The notes below the pieces were generated by a model, which did not search any database, had not been told where the DNA came from, and saw only the letters and a list, made by a program, of their open reading frames with translations. Positions 9,494 through 17,638 of a stretch of DNA of 41,824 nt are shown in pieces. The stretch covers positions 1 through 41,824 of the forward strand of contig JAIOPD010000101.1 of assembly GCA_021414115.1 (NCBI GenBank). Direction: 5' to 3'. Position 1 is the stretch's first letter. Every line of letters starts with the position of its first letter. The DNA is from Planctomycetia bacterium. Lineage in GTDB: Bacteria; Planctomycetota; Planctomycetia; Pirellulales; UBA1268. The translations under genes were made by a program, and so were the position numbers.

Positions 9494-9503
9494 GCCTGTC
9501 TCC

Positions 9504-10613
9504 TCAACTCGCGGTGGACTTGGACGACTGCTCCATCTCGCTCTTCCGCTGCGCCCGGGCGTGCTGCTCGATCGCATCGATCACCAGCCCGAGCCGCCCG
9601 GCCATCACCTGGTCGAGCGTGAAACTCTCGTTGATGCGGTGGTCGGTGACGCGGTTTTGCGGAAAGTTGTAGGTGCGGATCCGCTGGCTGCGGTCGCCGG
9701 AGCCGACCTGCGTCTTCCGCTCGGCCGAACGCTTGTCGTGCTCGATCGCCCGCTGATGTTCATAGAGCCGCGTTTTGAGCACCCGAAGCGCCTTGGCGAG
9801 ATTCTTGTGCTGGCTCTTCTCGTCCTGGCATTGAACCACGATCCCCGTCTCGAGGTGCGTGAGCCGGACGGCGGAGGCCGTCTTGTTGACGTGCTGCCCG
9901 CCCGGGCCGCTCGCGCAGAAGAGATCCTTGCGGTAATCGTCAGGAGAGATCGACACCTCCACGTCCTCGGGCTCCGGCAGCACGGCGACGGTGGCCGCCG
10001 AGGTGTGGATCCGTCCCTTCGTCTCCGTATCGGGCACCCGCTGCACGCGATGGCCGCCGCTCTCGTGCTGGAGCTTGCGAAACACCGCCTCTCCCGAGAC
10101 GCCGAGGATCATGTCCTTGAAGCCGCCGAGTTCCGTGGGGCTGGCGTCGAGCACCTCGAAGTCCCAGCCGAGTTCGGTGCCCCAACGGCGGTACATCTCG
10201 TAGAGGTCGCGGACAAAGAGCGCCGCCTCGTCGCCCCCTGTGCCGGCACGTAGTTCCATGATGCATCGCGTGCGGTCGGCGTCTTCGTCGCCCGAGCAGA
10301 GGTCGAGCAGTGCATCCCATTCCAACTCCCGGCTCCGCTCGAGCTCCGGAAGCTCCGATTCCGCGAGCTCGCGGAGGTCGTGGTCGTCGCCTCCGATCAT
10401 CTCGCGATGCTCGCGGATCTGCCGTTCGAGCGCCACGAACTGCCGGTAGCGAAGCGCGAGCCGGGCGAGCGTGCCATGCTCGCGGGCGGCGGCCGAGAGC
10501 TTCTGCTGGTCGGCCAGCACGGCCGGGTCGACGAGGGACTTCTCCAGTTCCTCGAACCGGGCGAGCTTCTGCTCGAGTTGACTGCGCAGACCGCCGGAAG
10601 TGAGATCAGCCAT
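9504..10613 (-). CDS. prfA: peptide chain release factor 1 (RF1)
   Basis: The 369-residue protein ends translation at UAA and UAG codons. It has the N-terminal coiled-coil region, the decoding domain and the catalytic loop '[20 protein letters not shown]', whose GGQ enters the peptidyl-transferase centre and is the target of PrmC encoded next. The stop-codon-reading tripeptide in '[19 protein letters not shown]' is P-D-T; RF1 uses PxT and RF2 uses SPF, so this is RF1. ATG 10613 is chosen by alignment of the start with the family; the frame extends 18 codons further. It lies between rpmE (77 bases upstream) and prmC (10 bases downstream), probably in one operon. RF1 is relevant here because four neighbouring genes end in TAG codons supplied by a repeat element. 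Confidence 0.96.
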   Translation of the reverse strand: MADLTSGGLRSQLEQKLARFEELEKSLVDPAVLADQQKLSAAAREHGTLARLALRYRQFVALERQIREHREMIGGDDHDLRELAESELPELERSRELEWDALLDLCSGDEDADRTRCIMELRAGTGGDEAALFVRDLYEMYRRWGTELGWDFEVLDASPTELGGFKDMILGVSGEAVFRKLQHESGGHRVQRVPDTETKGRIHTSAATVAVLPEPEDVEVSISPDDYRKDLFCASGPGGQHVNKTASAVRLTHLETGIVVQCQDEKSQHKNLAKALRVLKTRLYEHQRAIEHDKRSAERKTQVGSGDRSQRIRTYNFPQNRVTDHRINESFTLDQVMAGRLGLVIDAIEQHARAQRKSEMEQSSKSTAS

Positions 10614-10690
10614 GGATCGCGACGGCCCGCCCCTCGGAAAACCAGACGGGCCAGGAGCCGGGGTCACCGCACCAGGCCACGAGGCCGGGG

Positions 10691-10939
10691 TTAGGAGGCA
10701 GGCGTTTCAGCGACCTTCTTCTTCTTGAGGCTGGCGTAGCCCGCGCCGGCAAACTTCGACTTGAACTTCTCGATCCGGCCGGCCGTATCGACGAACTTCA
10801 GCTTGCCCGTGAAGAAGGGATGGCAGACGTTGCAGATGTCGACCTTGATCTCCGGCACGGTGCTCCGCGTGGCAAAGGTGTTGCCGCAGCCGCAGCGAAC
10901 GACGGTGTGGATGTAGTTGGGGTGGATGCCGTCTTTCAT
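10691..10939 (-). CDS. rpmE: 50S ribosomal protein L31, zinc-binding type
   Basis: An 82-residue ribosomal protein beginning [14 protein letters not shown]. Cysteines in 'RCGCGNTF' and '[10 protein letters not shown]' form the zinc site of the C+ type L31, as opposed to the zinc-free type expressed in zinc shortage. The C-terminus is a lysine-rich tail ([11 protein letters not shown]), slightly longer than usual. ATG 10939 is the family start; the open frame extends upstream only through the leader. It begins the rpmE-prfA-prmC operon and has a plausible promoter 50-80 bases upstream. Confidence 0.96.
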   Translation of the reverse strand: MKDGIHPNYIHTVVRCGCGNTFATRSTVPEIKVDICNVCHPFFTGKLKFVDTAGRIEKFKSKFAGAGYASLKKKKVAETPAS

Positions 10940-10988
10940 GGTCGTGATCCGGTTCGGAGAAGCAGGTCGGGAAATCAGCGAGCCCCTT

Positions 10989-11017
10989 ACTGTAACGAGC
11001 GGTCGATCACCCGGCAA
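10989..11017 (-). promoter_or_regulatory. candidate promoter of rpmE-prfA-prmC
   Basis: On the minus strand a -35 TTGCCG (11017-11012) is separated by 17 bases from a -10 TACAGT (10994-10989). Transcription would start near 10982, leaving a leader of about 43 bases before rpmE. Confidence 0.5.
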
Positions 11018-11051
11018 TGCGGGCCTTCTTCACCGCTCGGCAGCGGTTTTT
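11017..11051. repeat. direct repeat of the lipoprotein gene 3' end, distal copy
   Basis: These 35 bases match 11208-11242 at 29 of 35 positions, in the same orientation. The second copy includes the last codons and the stop of the adjacent lipoprotein gene (KTAGKQ-stop); the copy here would read KTAAER-stop in the same frame. Repeat unit A lies between the two copies. Confidence 0.6.
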
Positions 11052-11086
11052 CTGCCGCGAAAGACTCCCCGGCATGAGTCCGCTCG

Positions 11087-11193
11087 GGAAGCCCGGAGCG
11101 CGAGCGACGGGGGTCGAGGTGGCGACCCTCGAAGGAAAAGCAGCGCCGGTTGGGGTGGAGGACATCTACCCCGCGCTGGCGCTTGGGGCTTCC
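11087..11193. repeat. palindromic repeat unit A, copy 2
   Basis: A 107-bp unit in the opposite orientation to copy 1, with arms 'GGAAGCCCGGAGCGCGAGCG' and, at the right, 'CCGCGCTGGCGCTTGGGG' plus CTTCC. It is flanked by the 35-base imperfect direct repeat described at 11017 and 11208. Confidence 0.8.
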
Positions 11194-11220
11194 TGACGGA
11201 ATAGCACATACGGGGCGTCT

Positions 11221-12873
11221 TCACTGCTTGCCAGCGGTTTTTTGGAGGCGATCGGCGAGGAGCCTACTGCCGAAACGCTGCGGTGAACCGTCCTCGCGGA
11301 GGACCGCCACGGCTTCGTCGATCCGGCCGAGATCCGCGAGTGCCCGGCCAAGGTTGGCTCGAGCCGCATCCGTCCAGCGACTGTCTGGCGATGTCTCGAG
11401 GGTCATGCGCTGCAGATAGTCGACGGCCGCCTCGTTCTCACCCTCCGCGAGCGTCACGACGCCGAGCCAGTAGGTCGCGTCTTCCTTCATGCGGCGATAG
11501 AGCCGCTCGACGGCGTCAGCCTGATCGGGCGGCGCGGCCTGAACCGCCTGGCGGATCACCGCCTTTGAAGGACGAGCGACGAGATACGAGGCCTTCGCTC
11601 CCTCGGGGCCGTCGAGGTCGCCGCGAAACTCCCTGACCCGGGCGGTGAACAGCGGCCGGATGAGCCGCATCTCCTGCCGCTCGCCGCGGCCGGGGGCGGT
11701 GAACGTCACGGCGAGCGGGGCGAGTTCGCGACCCACGACGGCCGCCACGGGGGCAGCGCGGCGGCGAACGACCGTCTCCCAGGGAAACTCCCAGAGGGCG
11801 ACGCGGGCATCGGCACTCGGCAGGCTCGTCAAGGCCTTCTTGCCAAGGGCGTCGGCAGCGACCGCCAGCCGCATGCCGTGCTTTGAAGCAGACTCTTTGT
11901 CGAGCGCCGTCATCCGCCGCGAGAGGCTCCACGGGTCGGCGACCACCAACACCGACAGCGACGCGACGTCGGCCGACTTCACAGGATAGGGGCGGTCCGG
12001 CAGCGACAATGCCTCGAGGATCGCCGGATCGGCGGCCGCCTGGCGGGCCGTCGCCACGCCCTGTCCATGCGGGCCGGGAATGGGCATCCCGTAGGTCGGC
12101 TCGAAGAGGTAGGCCTCGCCCTCGGTGACGACCGCGGGAAGCCACGGCCGTGCCGTGCCCGCGGTGACGTCGCCCGTGGCGAGCATCACGCCATCGAGGC
12201 CTGCCTGCCGCAAGAGTTCGATGAAGATCCAGGCCCGCTGTGCGGGGCTCGCGCGACCGGAGAGCAGCACCTCACCCGGCAGAAACCACCGTGTGCCCGG
12301 CGTCTCTGCGGAGGGCACCATGGGCGGATCGCTGACGATGGCGAGCGACCGGATCGTCCATTCGAAGAGGTTTTTGGCGACGTCGATGTCGTCGATCGCG
12401 TCGCCGCGGGCAGACTCCGCGATGTCGGCGAGCCAGCGATGGTCGCGGACCGCGATGACGTCGCCGCCGGCGTCGAACAGCCGCTGCTCGAGCGCGGAGT
12501 CGAGGCCGGTGCGAAGGTCGTCGCGAAGCGTCGCCACGAGGGGGTCGATTCGCCAGCCCGCAGCCTCGGCCGACGTCAGGTGGCCCCACTGGCTGAGCCT
12601 GTCGAAGGCCTGTTCGTAGGCCCGCTGCTCGTCGAAGTCATCGAGCCTCGTCAGCGCCGACACCGCGCCGGCGATGAGCTTGTCGCCGGACACGCGGGCC
12701 GCAGCCGGCCGCCCGGTCAACGCCACCGATGCCGACGGCTGCCGTGGGGCCGGACCTCCGCATCCCGCGCCCACCACCGCGCCGATTAGCGGCCACGCGA
12801 GAGCTCCGACCAGGCATGCCACACGGCCGATCGGCCCTGGCCGCGCCGACGCTGCCGATGCTTCGCCGATCAT
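11221..12873 (-). CDS. lipoprotein with transglutaminase-like domain lacking the Cys, plus TPRs
   Basis: A 550-residue exported protein with a lipobox (GAVVGAGC) near residue 38. The middle region (about 150-275) has the layout of a transglutaminase/papain-like fold: '[19 protein letters not shown]' resembles the segment that follows the catalytic Cys, and '[20 protein letters not shown]' resembles the strand with the His/Asp region. The nucleophilic Cys is absent, since the position reads SPAQRA. The C-terminal ~100 residues look like tetratricopeptide repeats ('[20 protein letters not shown]', '[22 protein letters not shown]'). It probably acts as a non-catalytic binding or scaffold lipoprotein in the periplasm; this is inference. 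Its ATG overlaps the kdsA stop codon by 4 bases (ATGA, 12870-12873), so translation is coupled. Its 3' end is duplicated about 190 bp away. Confidence 0.75.
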   Translation of the reverse strand: MIGEASAASARPGPIGRVACLVGALAWPLIGAVVGAGCGGPAPRQPSASVALTGRPAAARVSGDKLIAGAVSALTRLDDFDEQRAYEQAFDRLSQWGHLTSAEAAGWRIDPLVATLRDDLRTGLDSALEQRLFDAGGDVIAVRDHRWLADIAESARGDAIDDIDVAKNLFEWTIRSLAIVSDPPMVPSAETPGTRWFLPGEVLLSGRASPAQRAWIFIELLRQAGLDGVMLATGDVTAGTARPWLPAVVTEGEAYLFEPTYGMPIPGPHGQGVATARQAAADPAILEALSLPDRPYPVKSADVASLSVLVVADPWSLSRRMTALDKESASKHGMRLAVAADALGKKALTSLPSADARVALWEFPWETVVRRRAAPVAAVVGRELAPLAVTFTAPGRGERQEMRLIRPLFTARVREFRGDLDGPEGAKASYLVARPSKAVIRQAVQAAPPDQADAVERLYRRMKEDATYWLGVVTLAEGENEAAVDYLQRMTLETSPDSRWTDAARANLGRALADLGRIDEAVAVLREDGSPQRFGSRLLADRLQKTAGKQ

Positions 12874-13745
12874 GGCCGTTCCCCCGCGAGCCTGGCCTCG
12901 TGAATCCGCAAGACCCGCTCGAGCACGCCTCCGAGCTGGTCCAACGGCACCATGTTGGGGCCGTCGCTGGGGCTCGTGTCGGGGTCCGGATGAGTCTCGA
13001 AAAATACGCCGTCGATGCCCACCGCCGCGGCCGCGCGGGCCAAGGGTTCGACCAGCGTGCGGTCGCCGCCCGTCGCCTCGCCGAGGCTCGCAGGCCGCTG
13101 CACCGAGTGGGTCGCATCGAAGATCACCGGCACGCCCAGCGCCCGCATCGCGGGCAGCCCGGTGAAGTCGTTGACAAGGCGGCCGTACCCGAAGAACGTG
13201 CCGCGTTCGCAGAGGAGGATGTCTTGGCAGCCGCCGGCGAGCAGTTTGGCAACGGGGTGCCGCATGTCGGTCGGGGAGACGAACTGCCCCTTCTTCACGT
13301 TGACGGCCCGCCGCGTCGCGGCGGCGGCGAGCAGGATGTCGGTCTGCCGGCAGAGGAAGGCGGGAATCTGGAGCATGTCGCAGACCTGCCCGGCCATGGT
13401 CGCCTGCTCCGGGAGATGCACGTCGGTGGTCACGGGCAATCCGGTCGCGGCCCGCACCCGCTCCAGCACGGCCAGCCCGTTATCGATGCCCGGGCCACGG
13501 AACGAGCCACCGCTCGTGCGGTTGGCCTTGTCGTACGAGGCCTTGAACACCACTTGAATCGGCAACCGCGATGCCAGCACGGTGAGCGCCTCGGCGATCC
13601 GCAGGCAGAGTTCGGCCGATTCGATCACGCAGGGGCCGGCGATCACGACCAGCGGTTCCCCGGGACCGCACCGATGGGGACCGATTTGGGCCGGAAGTCT
13701 CGGATTCACGGGGTGGCTCCGCGAGGCAAGGGGGACGGAAGTCAT
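12870..13745 (-). CDS. kdsA: 3-deoxy-D-manno-octulosonate 8-phosphate synthase
   Basis: KdsA condenses phosphoenolpyruvate with arabinose 5-phosphate to make Kdo-8-phosphate, the first step to the Kdo of lipopolysaccharide. The 291-residue TIM-barrel protein carries the family signatures '[10 protein letters not shown]', '[20 protein letters not shown]', '[11 protein letters not shown]' and '[11 protein letters not shown]'. The KANRTS motif separates it from DAHP synthases. The Cys in AGPCVIES marks the metal-dependent class (as in Aquifex) rather than the metal-independent class with Asn at that place (as in E. coli). ATG 13745 is preferred to an upstream in-frame TTG at 13772. It implies an outer membrane with Kdo-containing LPS. 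It is coupled by ATGA to the following lipoprotein, which may share its envelope role. Confidence 0.95.
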   Translation of the reverse strand: MTSVPLASRSHPVNPRLPAQIGPHRCGPGEPLVVIAGPCVIESAELCLRIAEALTVLASRLPIQVVFKASYDKANRTSGGSFRGPGIDNGLAVLERVRAATGLPVTTDVHLPEQATMAGQVCDMLQIPAFLCRQTDILLAAAATRRAVNVKKGQFVSPTDMRHPVAKLLAGGCQDILLCERGTFFGYGRLVNDFTGLPAMRALGVPVIFDATHSVQRPASLGEATGGDRTLVEPLARAAAAVGIDGVFFETHPDPDTSPSDGPNMVPLDQLGGVLERVLRIHEARLAGERP

Positions 13746-13931
13746 TCGGGGAATCGTATCGGAGCGCAGCAAAATGCGGCGCTCGGCGCAAAATCAACCA
13801 GCGTATTCCCGGGGAAATCGACGAAAACACGCGAGAAAGTGGCCGCGGACTTTGGCACGCCGCGTGCAATCTCTCGTGAATGTGGAGCCGGCTCCGGCCT
13901 GATCCACATCCCACACGCTTGGACATCCAAG

Positions 13932-14023
13932 GTGGGGTCTCCGACCTTTTCCGGGCGTGCGGTCGCCTTGCCCCTGACCCGCATTCCCATGGCAGGGTGC
14001 TCCTGTCGGGTCGGAGACCCCAC
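13932..14023. repeat. large inverted repeat followed by a T-rich stretch
   Basis: The arms GTGGGGTCTCCGACC (13932-13946) and its exact reverse complement (14009-14023) enclose 62 bases; the right arm is followed by TTTTTCTTTT. It differs in sequence from units A and B. It could be a miniature mobile element or a bidirectional terminator. The long loop argues against a simple intrinsic terminator. Confidence 0.6.
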
Positions 14024-14082
14024 TTTTTCTTTTCCTACCCGTGGCCCGCCGATGCGTCGGGAGGCTGAAAAACGGGCGACTC

Positions 14083-14112
14083 TTGACGATGCCGGGGGTC
14101 GTGCGCTAGTTT
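14083..14112 (+). promoter_or_regulatory. candidate tRNA promoter
   Basis: TTGACG (14083-14088), an 18-base spacer and TAGTTT (14107-14112) preceded by GC. The predicted start near 14119 lies about 45 bases before the mature tRNA 5' end. Confidence 0.45.
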
Positions 14113-14164
14113 TGCGGGGCTGTGGGCGGCGCTTGTCGCCGCCGCCCGCGTGCCACGGCATGCC

Positions 14165-14238
14165 GCCAGCGTAGCTTCAATTGGCAGAGCACCGCATTCG
14201 TAATGCGGGGGTTGCGGGTTCGACTCCCGCCGCTGGCT
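14165..14238 (+). tRNA. tRNA-Thr (anticodon CGU)
   Basis: A complete cloverleaf of 74 bases. The acceptor stem is GCCAGCG/CGCTGGC (7 bp), the D stem GCTT/GAGC and the anticodon stem CCGCA/TGCGG. The loop is TTCGTAA, giving anticodon CGU for ACG threonine codons. The T stem is GCGGG/CCCGC with a TTCGACT loop. The discriminator is T and CCA is not encoded, so it is added after transcription. It lies 48 bases before the TPR/alphaCTD gene on the same strand. Confidence 0.97.
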
Positions 14239-14286
14239 CTCGGCGGGTCCTGCGATCCGCACAGTTTTCAACAGCGAGGACATTCG

Positions 14287-15615
14287 ATGGTTGCCACCGC
14301 CCGTCTTGACATCCGCGATCTGATCACCGGCAGCGGGCCCTTCGGTCCGACCGAAGTTCGGGCCGTCGTGGAGGTGTTGGGATCCGACGCCACCGCCCAC
14401 CGCGACCTTCGTGCCGCCGTTCGCGAGTTGGAGTCGGCCTCCGATCGCAGCCCGGCCGCCTCCGTCAAACTCGGCGTCTGCCAACGGCTCTTGGGCAAGG
14501 CACGCGAAGCGCTCGAGACACTCAAGTCTGCCGACGGCGGGGCTCTGGCGCTGTTTCATCAGGGACTCGCCCATGCCGCCGAAGGAGCCCACGAGAAGGC
14601 CTGCGAACTCCTGGAATCGGCCCGCAAGGCGGGGTATGACGCGGCAACCTGTGTGGCTGCCGCCGCCGACGCGTTGCGCTCGGCGGGCAAGGTCGACGAA
14701 GCACAGAAACTGCTCGACGGTCTTGGTAGCGCGGGCGACTCATCGGCCGATTTTTGGACGGCCCGCGCGGGCCTGCTTGCCGATCACGGCAAGCGGCCGG
14801 AGGAGGTCGCCCAGGCCCTGGAAAAGGCACTCGCCATCGATCCCGGGCATCCCGGCGCGCTGTTTCTCATGGGCGTGATCTCCGATCGGGTCGGCAACGA
14901 GGAGGAGGCCCGCGAATACTACGAGCGGTCGCTCGCCCGGTATCCGGCGAGCGTCGGCTCGCTGATCAACCTCGGCCTGATGTACGAAGACAAGGACGAC
15001 TTCGCCAAGGCGCAGCAGTGCTACCGCCGCGTTCTCGAGGCCTATCCCGACCATCCCCGCGCTCGGCTCTTCCTCAAAGATTCTTCGGCGTCGGGCGACC
15101 TGCAACTCGACGAGCAGGAGGCGAAGCATCGCGATCGCCTCGACCAGGTGCTGAGCCTGCCGGTGAGCGACTTTGAACTCTCGGTACGGAGCCGCAACTG
15201 CCTCCAGAAGATGGGCATCCACACGCTGGGAGATTTGGCCCGGACCAGCGAGGAGGAGATCCTCGCCAGCAAGAACTTCGGCGAGACGAGCCTCGTCGAG
15301 ATCAAGGAGATGCTCTCCTCGAAGGGGCTGTCGCTCGGCCAGATCGCCGCGCCGGCACCGGTGGCCGAGGCCGTGGAGCCGGAGCCGGTCGAGCCTTCGG
15401 CCGACGAGCAGGAGATCTACGCCCTGCCGATCACCGAGCTCAACCTCTCGGTACGGGCCCGGAAATGCACGACGAAACTCGGCATCAACTCGATCGGCGA
15501 CCTCGTTCGCCGCACGGCCGAAGACCTGCTCGAGTGCAAGAACTTCGGCGTCACGAGCCTCAACGAGGTCCGTGAAAAGCTCACGGAGCGGGGCCTCAAA
15601 CTCCGCGGCGACTGA
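14287..15615 (+). CDS. TPR protein with two C-terminal RNA polymerase alpha-CTD domains
   Basis: This 442-residue protein has N-terminal helical and tetratricopeptide repeats (residues ~55-270). Two copies of the RNA polymerase alpha-subunit C-terminal domain follow (residues ~285-350 and ~377-442), separated by a Pro/Glu/Val linker. In the first copy 'FELSVRSRNCLQKMGIHTLGDL' keeps the equivalents of Arg265 and Asn268 that contact UP-element DNA (Arg301 here); the GKKS loop reads GETS. The second copy keeps the Arg (Arg390) but has Lys in place of the Asn. No polymerase-assembly domain is present, so it is not a polymerase subunit. Related proteins are known from planctomycetes, with no established role; DNA or polymerase binding is inferred. 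ATG 14287 has GAGGA six bases upstream. The frame reaches back across the tRNA but that part is not coding. Confidence 0.88.
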   Translation: MVATARLDIRDLITGSGPFGPTEVRAVVEVLGSDATAHRDLRAAVRELESASDRSPAASVKLGVCQRLLGKAREALETLKSADGGALALFHQGLAHAAEGAHEKACELLESARKAGYDAATCVAAAADALRSAGKVDEAQKLLDGLGSAGDSSADFWTARAGLLADHGKRPEEVAQALEKALAIDPGHPGALFLMGVISDRVGNEEEAREYYERSLARYPASVGSLINLGLMYEDKDDFAKAQQCYRRVLEAYPDHPRARLFLKDSSASGDLQLDEQEAKHRDRLDQVLSLPVSDFELSVRSRNCLQKMGIHTLGDLARTSEEEILASKNFGETSLVEIKEMLSSKGLSLGQIAAPAPVAEAVEPEPVEPSADEQEIYALPITELNLSVRARKCTTKLGINSIGDLVRRTAEDLLECKNFGVTSLNEVREKLTERGLKLRGD

Positions 15616-15786
15616 CGCCCATTCCGCGACGGAAGACGTTGCAGCACAAGGACTTCCGTCCTCATTGGAAGTTCCAAAAGTTTGCGTGCGCCCCGGTTTC
15701 TCGTTAGCCTCGAAGGGTTGCCGGGCGCAGCGTCCTCCGCTGGAGTGGCCGCGCCGGGCAGGGTTCTTTGCCGGAGCACGTGCCGC

Positions 15787-16926
15787 ATGACGTCTGCAAG
15801 TCTTAAGGAAAAGCCAGTTCGGGATCTCGCCCGGCTCGCGAAGCAGCATGGCGTCGCCGGCTGGCATGCCATGCGGAAGGACCAGCTCATCAAGGCGCTG
15901 GTGAGCAAGGCGAAGAAGGCCCTGGCCCCCGAGACGCGGCGTTCACCAGCGCGGCCGGGCGGGACCGTCGCCGTGCGCGTGAAGCCGGCCGCCGTTGCTG
16001 CGAGTACGGCCGTGGCGGTAGCCCACTCCGCCGAAGTCGCGCGACGGATCGCCGAGGCTCGCGAGCGGCTTGCCAAGGCCAAAAATCTCGCCACTCCACC
16101 GGAAGGCGGCCGCAGCAAGCGGGCCGCCCGCGATCGCATGGTGCTCATGGTCCGCGGCCCCCATTGGCTTCACGCCTTCTGGGAAGTCGGCTCGCGGAGC
16201 ATCGACCGTGCCCAATCGGCCCTCGGCCAGGAGTGGCATGGGGCCCGGCCCGTGCTGCGGGTGTTGCGAATCGAGTCGGGGCTCCAGGGATCGCCCTCGG
16301 AGCAGGTGGTCCGCGAGATCCGCGTTCATGGCGGCGTGAAAAACTGGTTCATCGATATCCGGGAGCCGCTCCGCTGCCGCGTCGAACTCGGCTACCTGAC
16401 AGCCACGGGCCGATTTCACTCGCTCGTGCGGAGCAATGCCGTCTCGACCCCGGCGGCCTCACAGTGCGACACGCTCGACTCGCACTGGGGCGAGATCGTG
16501 GACGACTGTGACCGCATCTACGCGATGAGCGGCGGATTTTCAGTCGAGAACAACAGCACCGAGCTCCAGGAGCTCTTCGAGGAGCGGCTCCGGCGGCCCA
16601 TGGGTCCGCCGGCGGTGAGCCGTTCGCAACCGGTGACCGACGAGAGCGACGAGGAGAGCGTGGTCGGCTTTCAACTGGAGGTCGACGCGGAGTTGATCGT
16701 CTACGGTGCCACTCGGCCCGACGCCTACGTCACGCTCCAGGGCGAGCCCGTCAAGGTGCAGCCCGACGGCACGTTTCGCGTGCGGGTCGAAATGCCCAAC
16801 AAGCGGCAGGTGCTGCCGATCGTGGCGAGTGTTCCCGACGGCGGCGGCCGCCAGACGGTGGTGATGGCCGTCGAGCGAAACACGAAGTCGATGGAGCCCC
16901 ACGGCCGCGACCTCCGCGACGACTAA
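15787..16926 (+). CDS. DUF4912 protein with Rho-N/SAP-like N-terminus
   Basis: The 379-residue protein opens with a short helical motif typical of Rho N-terminal or SAP-like nucleic-acid-binding domains ('VRDLARLAKQHGVAGWHAMRKDQLIKAL'-type region, residues ~10-40). A basic Ala-rich linker follows. The DUF4912 domain begins at about residue 117 ('DRMVLMVRGPHWLHAFWEV') and has a C-terminal beta-rich portion ('AELIVYGATRPDAYVTLQGE'). DUF4912 proteins are conserved in planctomycetes and some other phyla; their function is not known. ATG 15787 is chosen because the domain begins right after it; no strong Shine-Dalgarno is seen. It lies 171 bases after the TPR/alphaCTD gene on the same strand, a gap with a GGAC-TTCC-GTCC hairpin (15640-15651) but no T tract. 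Confidence 0.82.
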   Translation: MTSASLKEKPVRDLARLAKQHGVAGWHAMRKDQLIKALVSKAKKALAPETRRSPARPGGTVAVRVKPAAVAASTAVAVAHSAEVARRIAEARERLAKAKNLATPPEGGRSKRAARDRMVLMVRGPHWLHAFWEVGSRSIDRAQSALGQEWHGARPVLRVLRIESGLQGSPSEQVVREIRVHGGVKNWFIDIREPLRCRVELGYLTATGRFHSLVRSNAVSTPAASQCDTLDSHWGEIVDDCDRIYAMSGGFSVENNSTELQELFEERLRRPMGPPAVSRSQPVTDESDEESVVGFQLEVDAELIVYGATRPDAYVTLQGEPVKVQPDGTFRVRVEMPNKRQVLPIVASVPDGGGRQTVVMAVERNTKSMEPHGRDLRDD

Positions 16927-17019
16927 GGGGCATCCGACGTTCGGGCCCGAGTGGTGGGTCGGGGCACGGGCGCCTCTGCCGCCGAGCCGCCTGAAAAAGC
17001 CACTGGCGACTTGCGATCC

Positions 17020-17047
17020 TCGACGTTCGCCGGCGGTCCTCTACACT
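17020..17047 (+). promoter_or_regulatory. candidate promoter of the structured ncRNA
   Basis: TCGACG (17020-17025), a 16-base spacer and TACACT (17042-17047). No protein gene lies downstream on this strand for more than 3 kb, which suggests it serves an RNA gene. Confidence 0.45.
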
Positions 17048-17053
17048 GATCGC

Positions 17054-17242
17054 AGAGGAATGTGCGGCGATACGTTTTCTGCCATGTTCGTGATGAGGTC
17101 GACCCTTGCCGGTGAGCTCTTACCAAGGCTCGTTGGGGGCCAAAACGATTGGTTCTGGTCGCGTGTCCTGCCGCCGGGCGTGACTTCGGTCACGCCGTAG
17201 CGGATCACATGCCCCGGAATCCAAGGCCACCCCGGTTTTTTT
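17054..17242 (+). ncRNA. candidate structured non-coding RNA of about 189 nt (possibly 6S-like)
   Basis: The segment lies between a promoter-like sequence and a 7-T run (17236-17242) preceded by CCGG...CCGG. It contains a long-range helix between 17060-17074 and 17196-17210 (ATGTG/CACAT, CG/CG and TACG/CGTA, with internal loops). It also has an apical hairpin at 17104-17128 (CCTTG...CAAGG around GGTGA-GCTC-TTACC) and an 8-bp hairpin capped by a TTCG tetraloop at 17177-17196. Its length and rod-like closing helix recall 6S RNA, the RNA-polymerase-binding regulator, but the apical hairpin is off-centre and I cannot confirm the family. It is not tmRNA, SRP RNA or RNase P RNA by their conserved motifs. 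Confidence 0.5.
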
Positions 17243-17344
17243 ACAACGAGCTCTCCGCATCACGCGACACCACGGCATCGCGGTGGAAAACGTATCGCCC
17301 TGCGTTCCCTCGAGCGTTCGTCGATCCCTGCCTCCTCCCCGTCA

Positions 17345-17451
17345 GGAAGCCCCAAGCGCCAGCGCGGGGTAGACGTCCTCCACCCCAACCAGCGATGCGG
17401 TTTCTTCGAGGGTCGCCACCTCTCCCCCCGTCGCTCGCGCTCCGGGCTTCC
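17345..17451. repeat. palindromic repeat unit A, copy 3
   Basis: A 107-bp unit from GGAAGCCCCAAGCGCCAGCG to CGCTCCGGGCTTCC. Unit B follows after 26 bp, as in copies 1 and 8. The preceding stretch 17243-17344 holds nothing I recognise. Confidence 0.85.
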
Positions 17452-17477
17452 CCGCAACGAACGCAGCCGAAAACCCG

Positions 17478-17638
17478 CGAGGGGCTGCCCGTGCCCCGAG
17501 AGCCGGCGTTGCTGGCCAGCGCAGGCAGGATGCCGAAGCGCAGCCAGCATCGAGTGAGCGAAGCCCAGGATGGGCGCAGCGAACGTCCAGCTCGCGGGGC
17601 ACGGGCAGCCCCGAACCACCAACGTCGCATGCGCTCTA
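17478..17638. repeat. palindromic repeat unit B, copy 2, with stop-codon tail
   Basis: Unit B occupies 17478-17613 with terminal arms GGGGCTGCCCGTGCCCC and GGGGCACGGGCAGCCCC. The remaining 25 bases are the element tail; on the minus strand they read TAGAGCGCATGCGACGTTGG. The first three are the stop codon of the double-cytochrome gene. Confidence 0.85.

Larger units (their letters stand above)
13746..14164. other. intergenic region with a large inverted repeat and a tRNA promoter
   Basis: No protein gene is supported between kdsA and the tRNA. The region holds a 15-bp perfect inverted repeat with a loop of about 62 bases (13932-14023), a likely tRNA promoter at 14083-14112 and a short GC hairpin (14123-14145) just before the tRNA. 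Confidence 0.5.

Noticed and set aside
12729-14174. Plus-strand frame opposite kdsA running into the tRNA
   Set aside because: No family motif; it crosses the inverted repeat and enters the tRNA, while kdsA is unambiguous.
14122-14286. N-terminal extension of the TPR/alphaCTD gene
   Set aside because: It would translate the tRNA gene; ATG 14287 with GAGGA is the better start.
17054-17242. tmRNA, SRP RNA or RNase P RNA
   Set aside because: The tag-peptide frame and tRNA-like ends, the GGAAGCAGCC SRP loop and the conserved RNase P 5' motif are all absent.
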